From Candidatus Eisenbacteria bacterium (GTDB lineage: Bacteria > Eisenbacteria > RBG-16-71-46 > SZUA-252), in assembly GCA_005893305.1 (NCBI GenBank), contig VBOZ01000007.1, forward strand, positions 1 to 47,458: a stretch of DNA of 47,458 bases, read 5' to 3'. A program made the translations under genes and the position numbers. The notes under the pieces are model-generated. The model made no database searches, had not been told where the DNA came from, and worked only from the letters and a program-made list of their open reading frames with translations. This document shows positions 17,935-25,178 of this stretch, piece after piece (within the stretch, counting starts at the first letter, position 1; each line of letters begins with the position of its first letter).

Positions 17935-18777
17935 ATGACAAGCGAGACGATCTCGGAATTTCGGATCGAGTTGCCGCGCGGCGAGATCGCCGGCTGGGAA
18001 ATGGGCGATCCGGGCGCGCCGAAGGGCATCGGGATCCTGCACGGGCTCGGAGACCATGCCGGGCGTTACATCCCGATCGGCGCCGCGCTCGGGGCCCGCG
18101 GCTTCGCGGCCCAAGCGATCGACCTCCCGGGCCACGGAAAGTCGTACGGCAAGCGCGGCCACGTCGACTCGTGGGACGAGTATCGGTCGGCGGTCACGGC
18201 TTGGATGGACCGGGCGAAGGCGGCTGTCCCGACCCGGCGGTGGTCACTCCTCGGTCACAGCATGGGAGCGTTCGTCGCGCTCGACTGGGCGCTCATGAAC
18301 CCGGGACGCGTCGAGCGGCTCGTCCTCTCCGCGCCCCCGTTCCAGCTCGCGTTTACGCCTTCCATGCTCAAGGTGAAGGCGGCTCAGCTCCTCGTGCGCG
18401 TCTGGCCCGGATTCTCGCAGGGGAACATGATCCTCCCCTCGATGCTGTCACACGATCCCGAGGTCGTCCGAGAGCATTCGCTGGATCCGCTCGTCCACTA
18501 CAAGATCAGCGCGCGTCTCTTCCTCGAATTCCAGGCGATGCGATCGACGCTTCGGAAGCGCGCGCACGATCTCCCGATCGCAACGCTGCTCCTGCACGGA
18601 GCCGCCGACCCGATCGCGGACCCGGAGGGAAGCCGGCGGTGGGCCGAGTCCGCGCCGCCCGGCATGGTGTCCCTTCGCCTCTACCCGACCCTCTATCACG
18701 AGGTGCTGATGGAGATCGGACGCGAGAAGATCATCGCTTCGATGATCGACTGGCTCGAGAGCGTGCCGGGGCGCTAG
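17935..18777 (+). CDS. Alpha/beta hydrolase, monoacylglycerol-lipase-like
   Basis: 280 residues from the ATG at 17935; an in-frame ATG at 17905 would add ten residues, and neither has a strong ribosome site. The nucleophile serine is in LLGHSMGAFVALDWAL, the oxyanion region in ILHGLGDHAGRY, the acid in LLLHGAADPIADPEGS, and the histidine in LYHEVLMEIG. HGxxxH plus GHSMG is typical of serine aminopeptidase S33/monoglyceride lipases. It may release fatty acid and glycerol from monoacylglycerols. The neighbouring glpD-glpK pair makes glycerol as a product attractive, but this is inference. It converges on glpK and their 3' ends overlap by 47 bases. Confidence 0.87.
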   Translation: MTSETISEFRIELPRGEIAGWEMGDPGAPKGIGILHGLGDHAGRYIPIGAALGARGFAAQAIDLPGHGKSYGKRGHVDSWDEYRSAVTAWMDRAKAAVPTRRWSLLGHSMGAFVALDWALMNPGRVERLVLSAPPFQLAFTPSMLKVKAAQLLVRVWPGFSQGNMILPSMLSHDPEVVREHSLDPLVHYKISARLFLEFQAMRSTLRKRAHDLPIATLLLHGAADPIADPEGSRRWAESAPPGMVSLRLYPTLYHEVLMEIGREKIIASMIDWLESVPGR

Positions 18778-20302
18778 GGCGCCGCGGGGCGCCGGAGCGT
18801 CGCGGGGCGTTGAGGAGGAGCGAGATCGCGTCCCGCCAGCCCGCGACCTGACGGTCGCGCTCCGCGCGTGACATCGCGGGCTGGAACATCTTCGCCGATC
18901 CGCCCGCTTCCGGGATCGCGCCCGCGTGCGGCCAGAGCCCGATCCCAATTCCCGCCAGATGCGCGGCGCCGAGCGCCGTTGCTTCCGCCATCGAAGGCCG
19001 CTCGATCGGCACTCCCAGGACGTCGGCCTGGAATTGCATGAGGAAGTCGTTCTGCGTCGCGCCCCCGTCGACGAGGAGGCGGCGGATCCTGACCCCCGCC
19101 TCCCGATTCATCGCCTCGACCACGTCCCTCGACTGGAACGCGATCGACTCCAGCGCCGCGCGCGCCAGGTGGGCGCGCGTCGTGCCCCTCGTGAGCCCGC
19201 ACCAGATGCCCCTCGCATCGGGGCGCCAGTACGGCGCGCCGAGCCCCACGAACGCGGGGACGAGGTAGGTACCGCCCGTGTCAGGGACCGACCGAGCGAG
19301 CGGCTCCGAGTCGGCGGCGGACGCCAGGATCCCAAGGCCGTCGCGAAGCCACTGGATCGCCGCGCCGGCCACGAACACGCTCCCCTCGAGCGCGTAGGCT
19401 CCCTCCCCCCTCGGACCGCACGCGACCGTTGTGAGAAGGCCGCTGCGGGAGGCCACCGGCTTCTTGCCGGTGTGGAGCATGAGGAAGCAGCCTGTCCCGT
19501 ACGTGTTCTTGAGCCCCCCCGCCGCGACGCACCCCTGCCCGAAGAGGGCGGCCTGCTGGTCCCCCGCCATGCCGCGGATCGGGACGCCGTCGGGAATCCC
19601 GAGAAGGCCGCGCGTGACGCCGAAATCACCGGCCGATGGGCGCACCTCGGGGAGCAACGACCGCGGAACCCGGAACAACGATAGGAGTCCGTCGTCCCAG
19701 CCGTGGCGGCGGATGTCGTAGAGCAGGGTCCGGCTCGCGTTGGTGGGATCGGTCGCGTGGACGCGCCCGCCCGTGAGCTTCCAGAGAAGCCACGAGTCGA
19801 CCGTCCCGAACGCGAGCTCGCCCTTCCTCGCGCGGGCGCGGGCGCCCGGCGCGTGGTCGACGAGCCACTCGAGCTTGGTCGCCGAGAAATAGGGATCGAG
19901 CCTGAGACCCGTCCGCCGCGAGATCGCGCGCTCGTGCCCAGCGCGGCGGAGCGCCTCGCACTTGGGAGCGGTGCGGCGGTCTTGCCACACGATCGCCCGC
20001 GCGATGGGCCGCGAGGTTTGCCGATCCCACACGAGCGTCGTCTCGCGCTGATTCGTGATTCCGATCGCCGTGAGAGCGGCGCCCGCCCTCGGGTCGCGGG
20101 CGAGGGCGTCCCGGACCGCGCGGAGCGTCGCCTCCCAGATCTCCTCGCCGTCGTGCTCGACCCAGCCCGGCTGCGGGAAGTGCTGCGGCAGCTCGGCGTA
20201 GCCGCGCGCGACGACCGCGCCCTCCCCGTCCAAAAGCATCGCCGTGCTCCCGGTCGTTCCCTGGTCAATCGCGAGCACCCGGACGTCTCCCGCTCCGCTC
20301 AT
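18731..20302 (-). CDS. glpK: Glycerol kinase
   Basis: 523 residues. It phosphorylates glycerol to glycerol 3-phosphate. FGGY-kinase features are clear: the phosphate loop DQGTTGSTAML, the block GITNQRETTLVWDR, KLEWLVDH, and the late AGDQQAALFGQ, TYGTGCFLM and LLVDGGATQNDFLMQFQAD motifs. The ATG overlaps the glpD stop in ATGA, so the two are translated together. The last 25 or so residues are Arg/Ser/Pro-rich and extend beyond the usual family end; they lie in the overlap with the convergent hydrolase gene, which suggests loss of an earlier stop codon. Confidence 0.95.
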   Translation of the reverse strand: MSGAGDVRVLAIDQGTTGSTAMLLDGEGAVVARGYAELPQHFPQPGWVEHDGEEIWEATLRAVRDALARDPRAGAALTAIGITNQRETTLVWDRQTSRPIARAIVWQDRRTAPKCEALRRAGHERAISRRTGLRLDPYFSATKLEWLVDHAPGARARARKGELAFGTVDSWLLWKLTGGRVHATDPTNASRTLLYDIRRHGWDDGLLSLFRVPRSLLPEVRPSAGDFGVTRGLLGIPDGVPIRGMAGDQQAALFGQGCVAAGGLKNTYGTGCFLMLHTGKKPVASRSGLLTTVACGPRGEGAYALEGSVFVAGAAIQWLRDGLGILASAADSEPLARSVPDTGGTYLVPAFVGLGAPYWRPDARGIWCGLTRGTTRAHLARAALESIAFQSRDVVEAMNREAGVRIRRLLVDGGATQNDFLMQFQADVLGVPIERPSMAEATALGAAHLAGIGIGLWPHAGAIPEAGGSAKMFQPAMSRAERDRQVAGWRDAISLLLNAPRRSGAPRRPSAPARSRASRSSKR

Positions 20303-21795
20303 CGCGTTCCCTCCTCGATCCTCCGCTCTTCATCGTCCAGCGAGCGCGTGAGCCGCCCGATCTCTTCTTCAGACCGCGCCGCGCCCCATCCCAAGCGCTG
20401 CGCCATCCACGCGGCCACCGGGGCAGCGGCGCGTCGGAGCGCCCGCGCGTCGAGCCATAGCCGGGTGCGACGGAGGAGCACGTCCTCGAGCCGTCGCGCC
20501 TTCTCCGCGATCACGGCGTCGACGACCTCGGCCTCGTCGAGCACGAGACCCTCGCCGAGCTTCAACGTCCCGGGATGCCGCTCGCGGAGCGCGTTGATGC
20601 GGCCCGCGCGATCCGTTCCGATGGGCGTCTTCGCGGTGCGACATTCGCCCGCGGGCCTCCCCGACATCTCCACGACGCGATCGACGACGCGCTCCGCGAG
20701 ACTCCGATGCGTCGTGTACTTCCCGCCGACGACCGAGATCATCCCTTCCTCGAGAATCAACCGGTATCCGCGTGGATTGGACCACGGGTTCCCGGCCCGG
20801 CTCCTCGCGAGCGGACGGAGCCCGGCGAACGCGCGGACGGGGCGGCCGGCGGCGGCCGCGGGAAACGCCAGGCCCGCCTCCTCGATCAAGTACCGAATGT
20901 CCTCCCTGGGCGGCGCGACCTTCTCGGGCGGGCTCTCATCGTCCGCGTCGGTCGTCCCGATCAGGGAATACCGCCCCCACGGGAGCACGAAGAATACCCG
21001 GCCGTCCCGGCGGGCGGTCAGGAGCAGCGCCCGTTCCCCGGCGATCCCCGGGAGCACGATGTGCGTCCCCCGCGTGCGCCGGACGGTGGACTGCCGGGCG
21101 CCGACCGCCATCGCTCGGATCTCGTCCGCCCACGGCCCCGCCGCGTTCACGACGACCCCGGCGGCGGACTCACCCTCCGTGGCGTCGATCGTGTCCTTGT
21201 GACGTGCCTTCCAGATCCCGCCCTCGCGCCGGAGCGAGGTGAGCGCGGTATGCGTCTTCACCTCCGCGCCGGCCCGCCCCGCATCCACCGCGATCGCGAC
21301 GCAGAGGAGCGCGTCGTCCATCTGCGCATCCCAGAAAAGGGAGCTCCCGACGAGGCCGTCCCGCCGGAGCCCCGGCTCCATCGAGAGCGTCTCCGACGCG
21401 CCGAGGCGGCGGTGCTCCGTCAGGGAGTGCCCGCCGGCCAGCGGCTGCCGCCCGGCCAGCGCGGCGTAGAGCGCGAGCCCGAGGGCGACCCACGCGGCGG
21501 GACGACCCTCGCCACGGTAGTGCGGGATCATGAAGGGGAGCGGCCGGACGAACGCCGGCGCGGTCTCGAGGAGGACGGCCCGCTCGCGGAGCGCCTCGCG
21601 CACCAATCCGAACTGGGCGGTCTCGAGATAGCGGATTCCGCCGTGGATCAGCTTCGACGTGCGGCTGCTCGTGGCGGATGCGAGATCGCCGGCTTCGAGC
21701 ACGAGCACGGAGAGGCCGCGGAGCGAGGCGTCGCGAGCCACGGCCGCGCCATGAATCCCACCACCCACCACGAGAACGTCGAAGATCGCGACCAC
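20299..21795 (-). CDS. glpD: FAD-dependent glycerol-3-phosphate dehydrogenase
   Basis: About 498 residues. It oxidises glycerol 3-phosphate to dihydroxyacetone phosphate at the membrane and passes electrons to quinone. The FAD-binding motif is at the very start (DVLVVGGGIHGAAVARDASL), followed by SSRTSKLIHGGIRYLE, a strong GlpD signature, then VVNAAGPWADEI and the C-terminal SVVGGKYTTHRSLAE. No ATG precedes the motif. I chose GTG at 21795, although GGGAGG directly abuts it, which is closer than normal spacing, so the start is uncertain by several codons. First gene of the glpD-glpK pair; diverges from the SDR gene across about 130 bases. Confidence 0.92.
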   Translation of the reverse strand: MVAIFDVLVVGGGIHGAAVARDASLRGLSVLVLEAGDLASATSSRTSKLIHGGIRYLETAQFGLVREALRERAVLLETAPAFVRPLPFMIPHYRGEGRPAAWVALGLALYAALAGRQPLAGGHSLTEHRRLGASETLSMEPGLRRDGLVGSSLFWDAQMDDALLCVAIAVDAGRAGAEVKTHTALTSLRREGGIWKARHKDTIDATEGESAAGVVVNAAGPWADEIRAMAVGARQSTVRRTRGTHIVLPGIAGERALLLTARRDGRVFFVLPWGRYSLIGTTDADDESPPEKVAPPREDIRYLIEEAGLAFPAAAAGRPVRAFAGLRPLARSRAGNPWSNPRGYRLILEEGMISVVGGKYTTHRSLAERVVDRVVEMSGRPAGECRTAKTPIGTDRAGRINALRERHPGTLKLGEGLVLDEAEVVDAVIAEKARRLEDVLLRRTRLWLDARALRRAAAPVAAWMAQRLGWGAARSEEEIGRLTRSLDDEERRIEEGTR

Positions 21796-21922
21796 CCTCC
21801 CTGGAGCGGGACGCCGCACGGCGCGCCGCGGGAGTCTAGGGCACCTTCCGGCGCCCCGCCAGCCGCTTCGATGGTATCCTCGCCGCTCGCGCGCACTTCG
21901 AAGGACGCCGGGAGGAATTCTC

Positions 21923-22705
21923 ATGTCTGAGCTCCAGGGCCGCTGGGCGCTGGTGACGGGAGCGACGAGCGGATTCGGCGAGGCCATTGCCCGCCGCTTG
22001 GCCGCCGCCGGGTGCCACGTGGCGATCACCGGACGCCGCACGGACCGGCTCGAGCGCGTCGCGAAGGAGATCCGATCGAGCCATCGGGTGGAGGTCGCGA
22101 CGCTCGCCTTCGATGTGCGCGACCGGAAGGCGGTGTCGCACGCGCTGGCGGAAGCGAAGACGCTCCTCTCGAAGCTCGACATCCTGGTCAACAACGCCGG
22201 CCTCGCCCTCGCGCTCGATCCCATTCAGTCGGGAAACCCGGACGACTGGGACCAGATGATCGACACCAACGTGAAGGGCCTCCTCTACGTCACGCGCGCG
22301 GCTCTCCCCGGCATGCTCGAGCGGGGACGAGGACACGTCGTGAACATCGGCTCCGTCGCGGGACACCAGGTCTACGCCGGCGGCGCGGTCTACTCCGCCA
22401 CGAAATTCGCCGTCCGGGCCATCTCGGACGCCCTCCGATACGACGTGCTGGGCACCGGAATCCGGATCACCAACGTGGAGCCGGGGCTGGCGGAAACCGA
22501 ATTCAGCATCGTGCGGTTCAAGGGAGATCAGGCGCGCGCCTCGACGGTCTACGAAGGAGTCCAACCGCTTCGAGGCGAGGACGTGGCCGACGCGGTGCAC
22601 TGGGCGGTGACGCGGCCGCAGCACGTCAACGTGCAATCGATCTTGCTGATGCCCACCGATCAGGCAGCGGTCCCCGCGCTCCACCGGAGGAAGGCAGGAA
22701 CGTGA
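21923..22705 (+). CDS. Short-chain dehydrogenase/reductase, YdfG-like
   Basis: 260 residues with a GGGAGGAATTC ribosome site before the ATG. The cofactor motif TGATSGFGEAIA, the structural LDILVNNAG and the catalytic Ser/Tyr/Lys (IGSVAGHQVYAGGAVYSATK) are all present. GRRTDRLERV suggests NADP binding. It resembles NADP-dependent 3-hydroxy acid dehydrogenases such as YdfG; the true substrate is unknown. Bases 22101-22199, encoding roughly residues 60-92, are copied exactly at 23735-23833 inside a cold-shock gene. Its stop lies three bases before the next gene's ATG. Confidence 0.92.
   Translation: MSELQGRWALVTGATSGFGEAIARRLAAAGCHVAITGRRTDRLERVAKEIRSSHRVEVATLAFDVRDRKAVSHALAEAKTLLSKLDILVNNAGLALALDPIQSGNPDDWDQMIDTNVKGLLYVTRAALPGMLERGRGHVVNIGSVAGHQVYAGGAVYSATKFAVRAISDALRYDVLGTGIRITNVEPGLAETEFSIVRFKGDQARASTVYEGVQPLRGEDVADAVHWAVTRPQHVNVQSILLMPTDQAAVPALHRRKAGT
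22101..22199 (+). repeat. 99-bp direct repeat, source copy inside the SDR gene
   Basis: This stretch is identical base for base to 23735-23833. The match stops at both ends: 22100 is A against C at 23734, and 22200 is G against C at 23834. Here it is in frame and encodes part of the SDR fold, so this is the original copy. Confidence 0.95.
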
Positions 22706-22707
22706 CC

Positions 22708-23568
22708 ATGAATCGATCCCCGCTCCGACCTTGGAGAGCCTTGGGCGCGGCGCTGCTGGCCCTCCTCCTCGGGCCCTTCTTGCCCTCCACCGCGCTCCCC
22801 GGTCCGCCGCCGCTCGCCGTCGCCGAGCGCGGGAGCGGAAAGCCGACGCTCGTCCTCATCCACAGCCTCGGCCAGGACCGGACCGTATGGAACCGCCTCG
22901 CCTCGAGACTCGAAGGGCGCTACAAGCTCCTGCTCGTCGACCTGCCGGGACATGGCCAGAGCGCCTCGATCCCAAACGTGTCGGTGGCCTCGGTGACGGA
23001 GGCGCTCGACCGGACGCTCCGGGAGCGAAAGGTGAAGCAGGCGCTCTTGGTGGGTCACTCCTATGGCGGGCTCGTGGCGCTGGAGGAGGCGGCCAAGCAT
23101 CCCGACCGGGCGGTCGGGGTCGTCACGATCGAGACGGAGACCTACGCCGAGGCCGAGGTCGCCTCGGAGCGCGTCGCGAATCTCGAGCAGATCATGACGC
23201 AGCGCTATCCGCTCTTTCTCCGCGGCGTCTTCGAGCCCATGACACGCGACTCGAGCCAGATCGACTCGGTCATCGCGAAGGCCGGCATGGTGCCTCGCGA
23301 TGTCCTCGTGGAATATTTCCGCGATGCCTGGCGGGCCGACCTAAGACCCAGCATCCGGACCCTCAAGGCTCCCATCATGGTCGTGTCGATCGACACCACG
23401 TGGCCGCCACAGGAATCTTGGACCAGCGCGAGGAAGCGGTTTGGCTACGAGACCGCCGGCCCCGCCATCGGGCACCGGATCTGGGGCTCGGCCCACCTCG
23501 TTCAGCTTGACCAGCCCGACTCGCTGGCCGCCGCGATCTCCGACTTCGCCGAGACCCTCAAGAAGTAG
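22708..23568 (+). CDS. Exported alpha/beta hydrolase
   Basis: 286 residues from the ATG at 22708, preceded by GGAGGAAGGCAGGAA. The N-terminus is a signal sequence (RALGAALLALLLGPFLPSTA), so the enzyme is probably periplasmic. The fold is clear: LVLIHSLGQDRTVWNRLASR (oxyanion region), VDLPGHGQS, the nucleophile in LLVGHSYGGLVALEEA, and a late His in GSAHLVQLDQP. The substrate is unknown. It begins two bases after the SDR stop and is likely co-transcribed. The frame extends far upstream, but that part is only the alternative frame of the SDR gene. Confidence 0.88.
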   Translation: MNRSPLRPWRALGAALLALLLGPFLPSTALPGPPPLAVAERGSGKPTLVLIHSLGQDRTVWNRLASRLEGRYKLLLVDLPGHGQSASIPNVSVASVTEALDRTLRERKVKQALLVGHSYGGLVALEEAAKHPDRAVGVVTIETETYAEAEVASERVANLEQIMTQRYPLFLRGVFEPMTRDSSQIDSVIAKAGMVPRDVLVEYFRDAWRADLRPSIRTLKAPIMVVSIDTTWPPQESWTSARKRFGYETAGPAIGHRIWGSAHLVQLDQPDSLAAAISDFAETLKK

Positions 23569-23596
23569 AGGCGTGCGCCGGAGCGGCCCCGCGCCG

Positions 23597-23640
23597 TAAA
23601 AACGAGATCGGGGCGGCGCCTCGCGGCGTCGCCCCGTCTC
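23597..23640 (-). terminator. Rho-independent terminator of the cold-shock locus
   Basis: On the minus strand a long GC stem (GAGACGGGGCGACGCC paired with 23604-23620, one bulge, GCGA-type loop) is followed by GTTTTTACGG. This is a standard intrinsic terminator 31 bases after the csp stop. Confidence 0.8.
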
Positions 23641-23670
23641 ACTACCGAGGTTCGGTGATTCTTCGGCTAC

Positions 23671-23848
23671 TTACGCCTTGCGGACGTTCGCAGCCTGGAG
23701 GCCCTTCGGGCCCCGGACGATGTCGAACTCCAACCGCTCGCCTTCGATGTGCGCGACCGGAAGGCGGTGTCGCACGCGCTGGCGGAAGCGAAGACGCTCC
23801 TCTCGAAGCTCGACATCCTGGTCAACAACGCCGCGTTCCGTTCGCCAC
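23671..23848 (-). pseudogene. Cold-shock protein gene interrupted by a copied SDR segment
   Basis: The minus strand starts with GTG (23848) behind AAGGAG and reads M-A-N-G-T, the usual beginning of CspA-type RNA chaperones. It ends with 25 codons (IEGERLEFDIVRGPKG then LQAANVRKA, stop at 23673-23671), the usual end. The middle, which should hold the RNA-binding segments starting VKWF, is replaced by 99 bases identical to 22101-22199 in reverse orientation relative to csp. The distance from start to stop is 178 bases, not a multiple of three, and about 25 bases shorter than a normal csp, so no cold-shock protein can be made. It may be a real recombination product or an assembly chimera. Confidence 0.8.
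23735..23833 (+). repeat. 99-bp direct repeat, inserted copy
   Basis: Exact copy of 22101-22199. It sits between the first five and last 25 codons of the cold-shock gene. Up to 15 bases at the left edge (23735-23749) also fit the csp reading frame, so microhomology may have guided the event. Confidence 0.95.
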
Positions 23849-24035
23849 TGTTTCTGCTCCTTCTACTACGGGGTGCAACACCCCACCACGCCGCCTCGCG
23901 GGCGGCACTGCCCGGCCACCTTGGTCGGGCTATCCGGGCGACGAATCGCCCAGATACAAGAAAAGCCGCAGGAAAGTTAACCCCGCGGCGTACCAGTCAT
24001 GCACAGTCCGTGCTACTAACTACCGTCAGGCAACT
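23849..24035 (-). promoter_or_regulatory. Long structured 5' leader of the cold-shock gene
   Basis: About 187 bases separate the predicted transcription start from the csp GTG, similar to the long leaders of known csp mRNAs. At least three hairpins can be drawn: 23936-23951 (6-bp stem closing a UUCG loop), 23890-23906 (6-bp stem, 5-base loop) and 23870-23884 (6-bp stem, 3-base loop). The last ends shortly before the AAGGAG ribosome site. Temperature control of translation is the known role of such leaders. Confidence 0.6.
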
Positions 24036-24041
24036 AGGAGA

Positions 24042-24070
24042 ATTATCGGTCCTGGAGCCCCTTTTGTAAA
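24042..24070 (-). promoter_or_regulatory. Strong sigma-70-type promoter of the cold-shock gene
   Basis: On the minus strand TTTACA (24070-24065) and GATAAT (24047-24042) are separated by exactly 17 bases; each box matches consensus at five of six positions. This is the best promoter seen in the window. Confidence 0.75.
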
Positions 24071-24113
24071 GCACTTTTTTTCACGAGCCGGCCCGATGGT
24101 AGACTCGCGGCGC

Positions 24114-25178
24114 ATGACCGTCGCGGCCCCGCTCAAGATCGGCATCCTCTACGACGCCTGGCACGAGGCCCAGGAAGAGGAGCGCGTCGCGCCCCCCGAG
24201 GGCGCCGGAAAAGGGCCCCGCCGGAAGCGCTTGAAGTCCGATCGCGAGGAGATTTTCGACGCGCTCGCGAAACGGGGACACCAACCCGAGTACTACTGCC
24301 TCGACGGACGGGTCCGCTCGCTCAAGGGCCTGGCCGGCGTCGATTTCGATCTCATCTTCAACCTCACCGAATCGTATGCCGGCGACGATACCAAGGACAT
24401 CAACATCGCGGCCTACCTCGATCTGCTGGGCCTTCCCTACACGGGCTCCGGACCGTCGGGCCTTCACCTGGCGCAGGACAAATCGGTCGCGAAGCGGCTC
24501 TTCCAATTCCACGGAATCCGCACGCCCCACTTCGCGACCGTCTACCGGGGCCGGCTCCAGTGGTCCGACGACCTTCGCTTTCCGGTCATCGTGAAGCCAA
24601 AGCGCGAGGACGGATCGATCGGCATCGAGTTCAACGCCGTGGTCGGCTCCATCAAGGAGATGATGGAGCGGATCGACGCCCTCCACGCCGATCTCGACAC
24701 GCCGGTCCTGATCGAGGAGTACATCGAGGGGCGGGAGCTCTACGTCTCCGTGCTGGGCAACGACCCGCCTGAAGCGCTCCCGGCGATCGAGCTCGACCTT
24801 TCGGATTTGCCCGCGGGAACACCCCGCATCGCGGGAACCGAGGTGAAGTGGGAGCGCGGCACGGAGGCCTACCAGCGGACGAAGCTCCGCGTCCCGAAAG
24901 ACCTGTCCGAGGAGACGCGAAAACGGATTGAGGAAACCGCCATGTCGGCGTTCCGCGCGCTCGAAATCCGGGACTACGGGCGCGTCGACCTCAGGCTCAC
25001 GGAGGACGGTACGATCTACACCCTCGAGGTGAACCCGAACCCCTGGCTCCACTCGACGGCCGAGTTCGCGACCGCGGCGCGCGAGTCGGGGCGGGATCTC
25101 GGTGGGCTCATCGAGGAGATCGTCGACCTCGCGATCACCCGCTACCGCGGAAAAACGCTTTCAGTACATTCCTCGTAA
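24114..25178 (+). CDS. ATP-grasp ligase of the D-alanine-D-alanine ligase family
   Basis: 354 residues from the ATG at 24114; an in-frame ATG at 24096 would add six residues, and neither has a clear ribosome site. The N-terminal domain (KIGILYDAWHEA) is followed by an ATP-grasp fold: FDLIFNLTESYAGDD, DKSVAKRLFQFHGIRTP, FPVIVKPKREDGSIGI (nucleotide-binding lysine), LIEEYIEGRELYVSVLG, and the metal site YTLEVNPNPWL. D-Ala-D-Ala ligase proteins have this layout, but peptidoglycan function is not certain because the family includes other amino-acid ligases. The insertion EEERVAPPEGAGKGPRRKRL near residue 20 is unusual. Its 3' end overlaps that of the convergent dimethylformamidase-like gene by 44 bases. 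Confidence 0.82.
   Translation: MTVAAPLKIGILYDAWHEAQEEERVAPPEGAGKGPRRKRLKSDREEIFDALAKRGHQPEYYCLDGRVRSLKGLAGVDFDLIFNLTESYAGDDTKDINIAAYLDLLGLPYTGSGPSGLHLAQDKSVAKRLFQFHGIRTPHFATVYRGRLQWSDDLRFPVIVKPKREDGSIGIEFNAVVGSIKEMMERIDALHADLDTPVLIEEYIEGRELYVSVLGNDPPEALPAIELDLSDLPAGTPRIAGTEVKWERGTEAYQRTKLRVPKDLSEETRKRIEETAMSAFRALEIRDYGRVDLRLTEDGTIYTLEVNPNPWLHSTAEFATAARESGRDLGGLIEEIVDLAITRYRGKTLSVHSS

Noticed and set aside
23735-23833. Diversity-generating or retron-like element
   Set aside because: The copy is exact, with no adenine-specific changes, and no reverse transcriptase gene is present in the window.
23655-24113. N-terminal extension of the ATP-grasp ligase through the csp locus
   Set aside because: The frame is open only by chance; it is antisense to csp, includes the copied SDR segment and crosses the csp promoter.
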